This document shows positions 62,750-64,000 of a DNA stretch of 64,000 nt, piece after piece. The position numbers and the translations under genes are program-made. The first letter of the stretch is position 1, and every line of letters starts with the position of its first letter. The notes beneath the pieces are model-generated. The model saw only the letters and a program-made list of their open reading frames with translations, ran no database searches and was not told the DNA's origin. This DNA is from Vulcanimicrobiota bacterium (GTDB lineage Bacteria; Vulcanimicrobiota; Vulcanimicrobiia; Vulcanimicrobiales; Vulcanimicrobiaceae). The stretch lies in the NCBI GenBank assembly GCA_027459645.1, contig DAIDHQ010000008.1, positions 82,286 to 146,285 of the forward strand, given 5' to 3'.

Positions 62750-63949
62750 ATGACCAACCCTAGTATCGCACTCGCCGAGCTCGTTGAAAAGGGCGGCGAT
62801 GTCGACCTTGTTCGCGAGATGCTCCAATTCGTCGCCCAGCGCATGATGGAAGCCGATGTCGAGGGTCGTTGCGGCGCTCCATATGGCGAGCGCGGTATAC
62901 CCCGAGAGAATTCACGCAACGGTTACCGCGACCGGCTCTGGGAAACGCGAGCAGGCGCCATCGATCTGCGCATACCCAAGCTTCGCAAGGGCAGCTACTT
63001 TCCGGCCTTTCTCGAACCGCGCCGCACGGCCGAAAAGGCGCTCGCAGCAGTGATCCAGGAAGCCTATATTCAAGGCGTCTCGACGCGATCGGTCGACGAA
63101 CTCGTCAAGGCGATGGGAATGACCGGGATCTCCAAGAGTCAAGTATCGCGCTTGTGCGCCGAGATCGACGAGCGCGTCAACGCCTTTCTCAACCGTCCGA
63201 TTGAAGGCGATTGGCCTTATCTGTGGATCGACGCGACGTACGTGAAAGTCCGGGCATCGGGACGGATCGTTTCGGTTGCCGTAATAATTGCTGTCGGCGT
63301 GAACACCGATGGAACGCGGGAATTGCTTGGCCTTGCGGTCGGTCCGAGCGAAGCGGAGCCCTTCTGGACGGAGTTTCTTCGCAGCTTGAGCCGGCGGGGT
63401 TTGCGCGGCGTGAAGCTCGTCATTTCGGATTCGCACGTTGGCCTCAAAGCGGCGATCTCGAAAGTGTTCAAAGCGACGTGGCAACGCTGCCGCGTGCATT
63501 TCGTGCGCAATGCGCTGGCGTACGCCGGAAAAGGACAGCGCCAGATGGTACTCGCGCTCATAAATACGGTCTTCGCTCAGGAAACCGCCGAAGCAGCACA
63601 TTCGCAGTGGCGCGTCGTGGCCGATCAACTCCGCGAGAAATTTCCCAAGCTCTCTGCCATGTTGGATGACGCAGAGAACGACGTCCTCGCCTTCATGGAC
63701 TTCCCGAAGGCGCACCGAAAGCAACTCGCTTCGACGAACCCCCTCGAGCGGCTTAACGCGGAAATCAAGCGGCGCACCGATGTCGTCGGCATATTTCCCA
63801 ACGAGGCATCGATCGTGCGACTCGTCGGCGCGCTTTTGCTCGAGCAGAACGACGAATGGCAATTGCAACGCCGATATATGCAACTCGAAGGACTCAACGC
63901 GATCAGCGACAATCAGGCCACGAGGCTGTCAGCGGTGATCACCGACTGA
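62750..63949 (+). CDS. IS256-family transposase
   Basis: 399 aa from ATG 62750 with AAAGGAA 6 bp upstream. Mutator-type DDE enzyme: first Asp in [11 protein letters not shown], second in [12 protein letters not shown], Glu in [18 protein letters not shown]-terminal region with [17 protein letters not shown] and [14 protein letters not shown] is typical. No frameshift, so the element is probably active. Confidence 0.96.
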   Translation: MTNPSIALAELVEKGGDVDLVREMLQFVAQRMMEADVEGRCGAPYGERGIPRENSRNGYRDRLWETRAGAIDLRIPKLRKGSYFPAFLEPRRTAEKALAAVIQEAYIQGVSTRSVDELVKAMGMTGISKSQVSRLCAEIDERVNAFLNRPIEGDWPYLWIDATYVKVRASGRIVSVAVIIAVGVNTDGTRELLGLAVGPSEAEPFWTEFLRSLSRRGLRGVKLVISDSHVGLKAAISKVFKATWQRCRVHFVRNALAYAGKGQRQMVLALINTVFAQETAEAAHSQWRVVADQLREKFPKLSAMLDDAENDVLAFMDFPKAHRKQLASTNPLERLNAEIKRRTDVVGIFPNEASIVRLVGALLLEQNDEWQLQRRYMQLEGLNAISDNQATRLSAVITD

Positions 63950-63972
63950 TCGCCCACTTCGCCGAGCCGCGG

Positions 63973-64000
63973 CTCATACACCACGCGCTGGGACACGATC
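63973..64000 (-). repeat. Right terminal inverted repeat of the IS
   Basis: Reverse complement pairs with the left repeat at 23 of 28 positions. It may extend a few bases past the window edge. Confidence 0.85.

Larger units (their letters stand above)
62629..64000 (+). mobile_element. IS256-family insertion sequence, apparently complete
   Basis: 1372 bp with 28-bp imperfect terminal inverted repeats and one transposase gene, the expected size for the family. The left end cuts the GH64 gene at a codon boundary; the 9 bp next to it (62620-62628, CCATACGTT) is the predicted target duplication and should recur just past base 64000. The right end falls on the window edge within base-pair resolution. 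Confidence 0.85.

Noticed and set aside
63950..64000. Plus-strand reading GSYTTRWDTI similar to LSYTTTWDAI at the other IS edge, suggesting two inverted GH64 fragments
   Set aside because: The similarity lies exactly within the terminal inverted repeats of the IS (62629-62656 and 63973-64000), so it comes from those repeats.
1..64000. CRISPR arrays, tRNA or rRNA genes
   Set aside because: No regular direct repeats with spacers and no unassigned stretch long enough with cloverleaf-like symmetry was seen by eye; a tRNA scan would be decisive.

Overview
The window is a GC-rich, densely packed bacterial chromosome segment. Most genes lie on the minus strand and many overlap by 4 bp (ATGA or GTGA) or 5 bp (TAATG), which points to long, translationally coupled operons; GTG starts are very common. 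The gene set fits an aerobic or microaerobic, probably flagellated or piliated, free-living bacterium: Fe/Mn superoxide dismutase, a chemoreceptor, pilus ATPases, E-type succinate dehydrogenase, ThyX, PPi-type phosphofructokinase and ATP-type PEP carboxykinase. My guess is a deep-branching terrestrial phylum such as Eremiobacterota/Vulcanimicrobiota, but I cannot verify taxonomy. I see no rRNA, tRNA or CRISPR array.

Layout. 1-2775 (+): 3' part of an acyl-CoA ligase, then an NFACT/RqcH-like ribosome-rescue gene. 2797-16776 (-): small acidic protein, superoxide dismutase, then a long coupled chain read from right to left: carB, a 265-aa unknown Cys protein, a class B PBP, a PASTA Ser/Thr kinase, ruvC-ruvA-ruvB, a SpoIID-like protein, a PilZ protein, queA and a quinone reductase. 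16832-22606 (-): carA, a BatD-like protein, MoxR ATPase, DUF58, VWA protein, pdxH, a 66-aa protein and an RsbW-like ATPase. 22665-24061 (+): MarC and a methyltransferase. 24051-29365 (-): valS-pyrR-pyrB-pyrC. 29416-33507 (-): GspE/PilT/GspF with a coupled sigma factor. 33636-45834 (-): dnaE, a HisD-like paralogue missing active-site histidines, a HAD phosphatase, ftsQ, then (after two plus-strand genes, a chemoreceptor and a small secreted protein) ftsA, ftsZ and thyX.

45886-50718 (+): a GAF-GGDEF cyclase and sdhA-sdhB-sdhE (HdrB-like). 50841-53923 holds several small genes, including a 54-aa basic protein whose 3' coding end doubles as a terminator, a 46-aa membrane protein in a GntR-family operon with a clear promoter and operator, and an aldehyde dehydrogenase. 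53949-61535: GNAT, P1-family peptidase, pckA, VOC protein, YjbQ, Spy-like protein, HAD, PPi-PFK and a PQQ-sugar-dehydrogenase-like protein. The right end is a GH64-like beta-1,3-glucanase gene that is broken twice: by a frameshift in a G run and by a complete IS256-family element (62629-64000) whose right terminal repeat falls exactly at the window edge.

Themes: pyrimidine synthesis (carA, carB, pyrR/B/C, thyX), envelope growth and division (PBP, PASTA kinase, SpoIID, FtsQ/A/Z), DNA replication and repair (DnaE, RuvABC) and central carbon metabolism (Sdh, PckA, PFK). No defence island is visible. The most unusual items are the HisD-like pseudoenzyme candidate, the sigma factor coupled to pilus-motor genes, the split division cluster and several very small genes.
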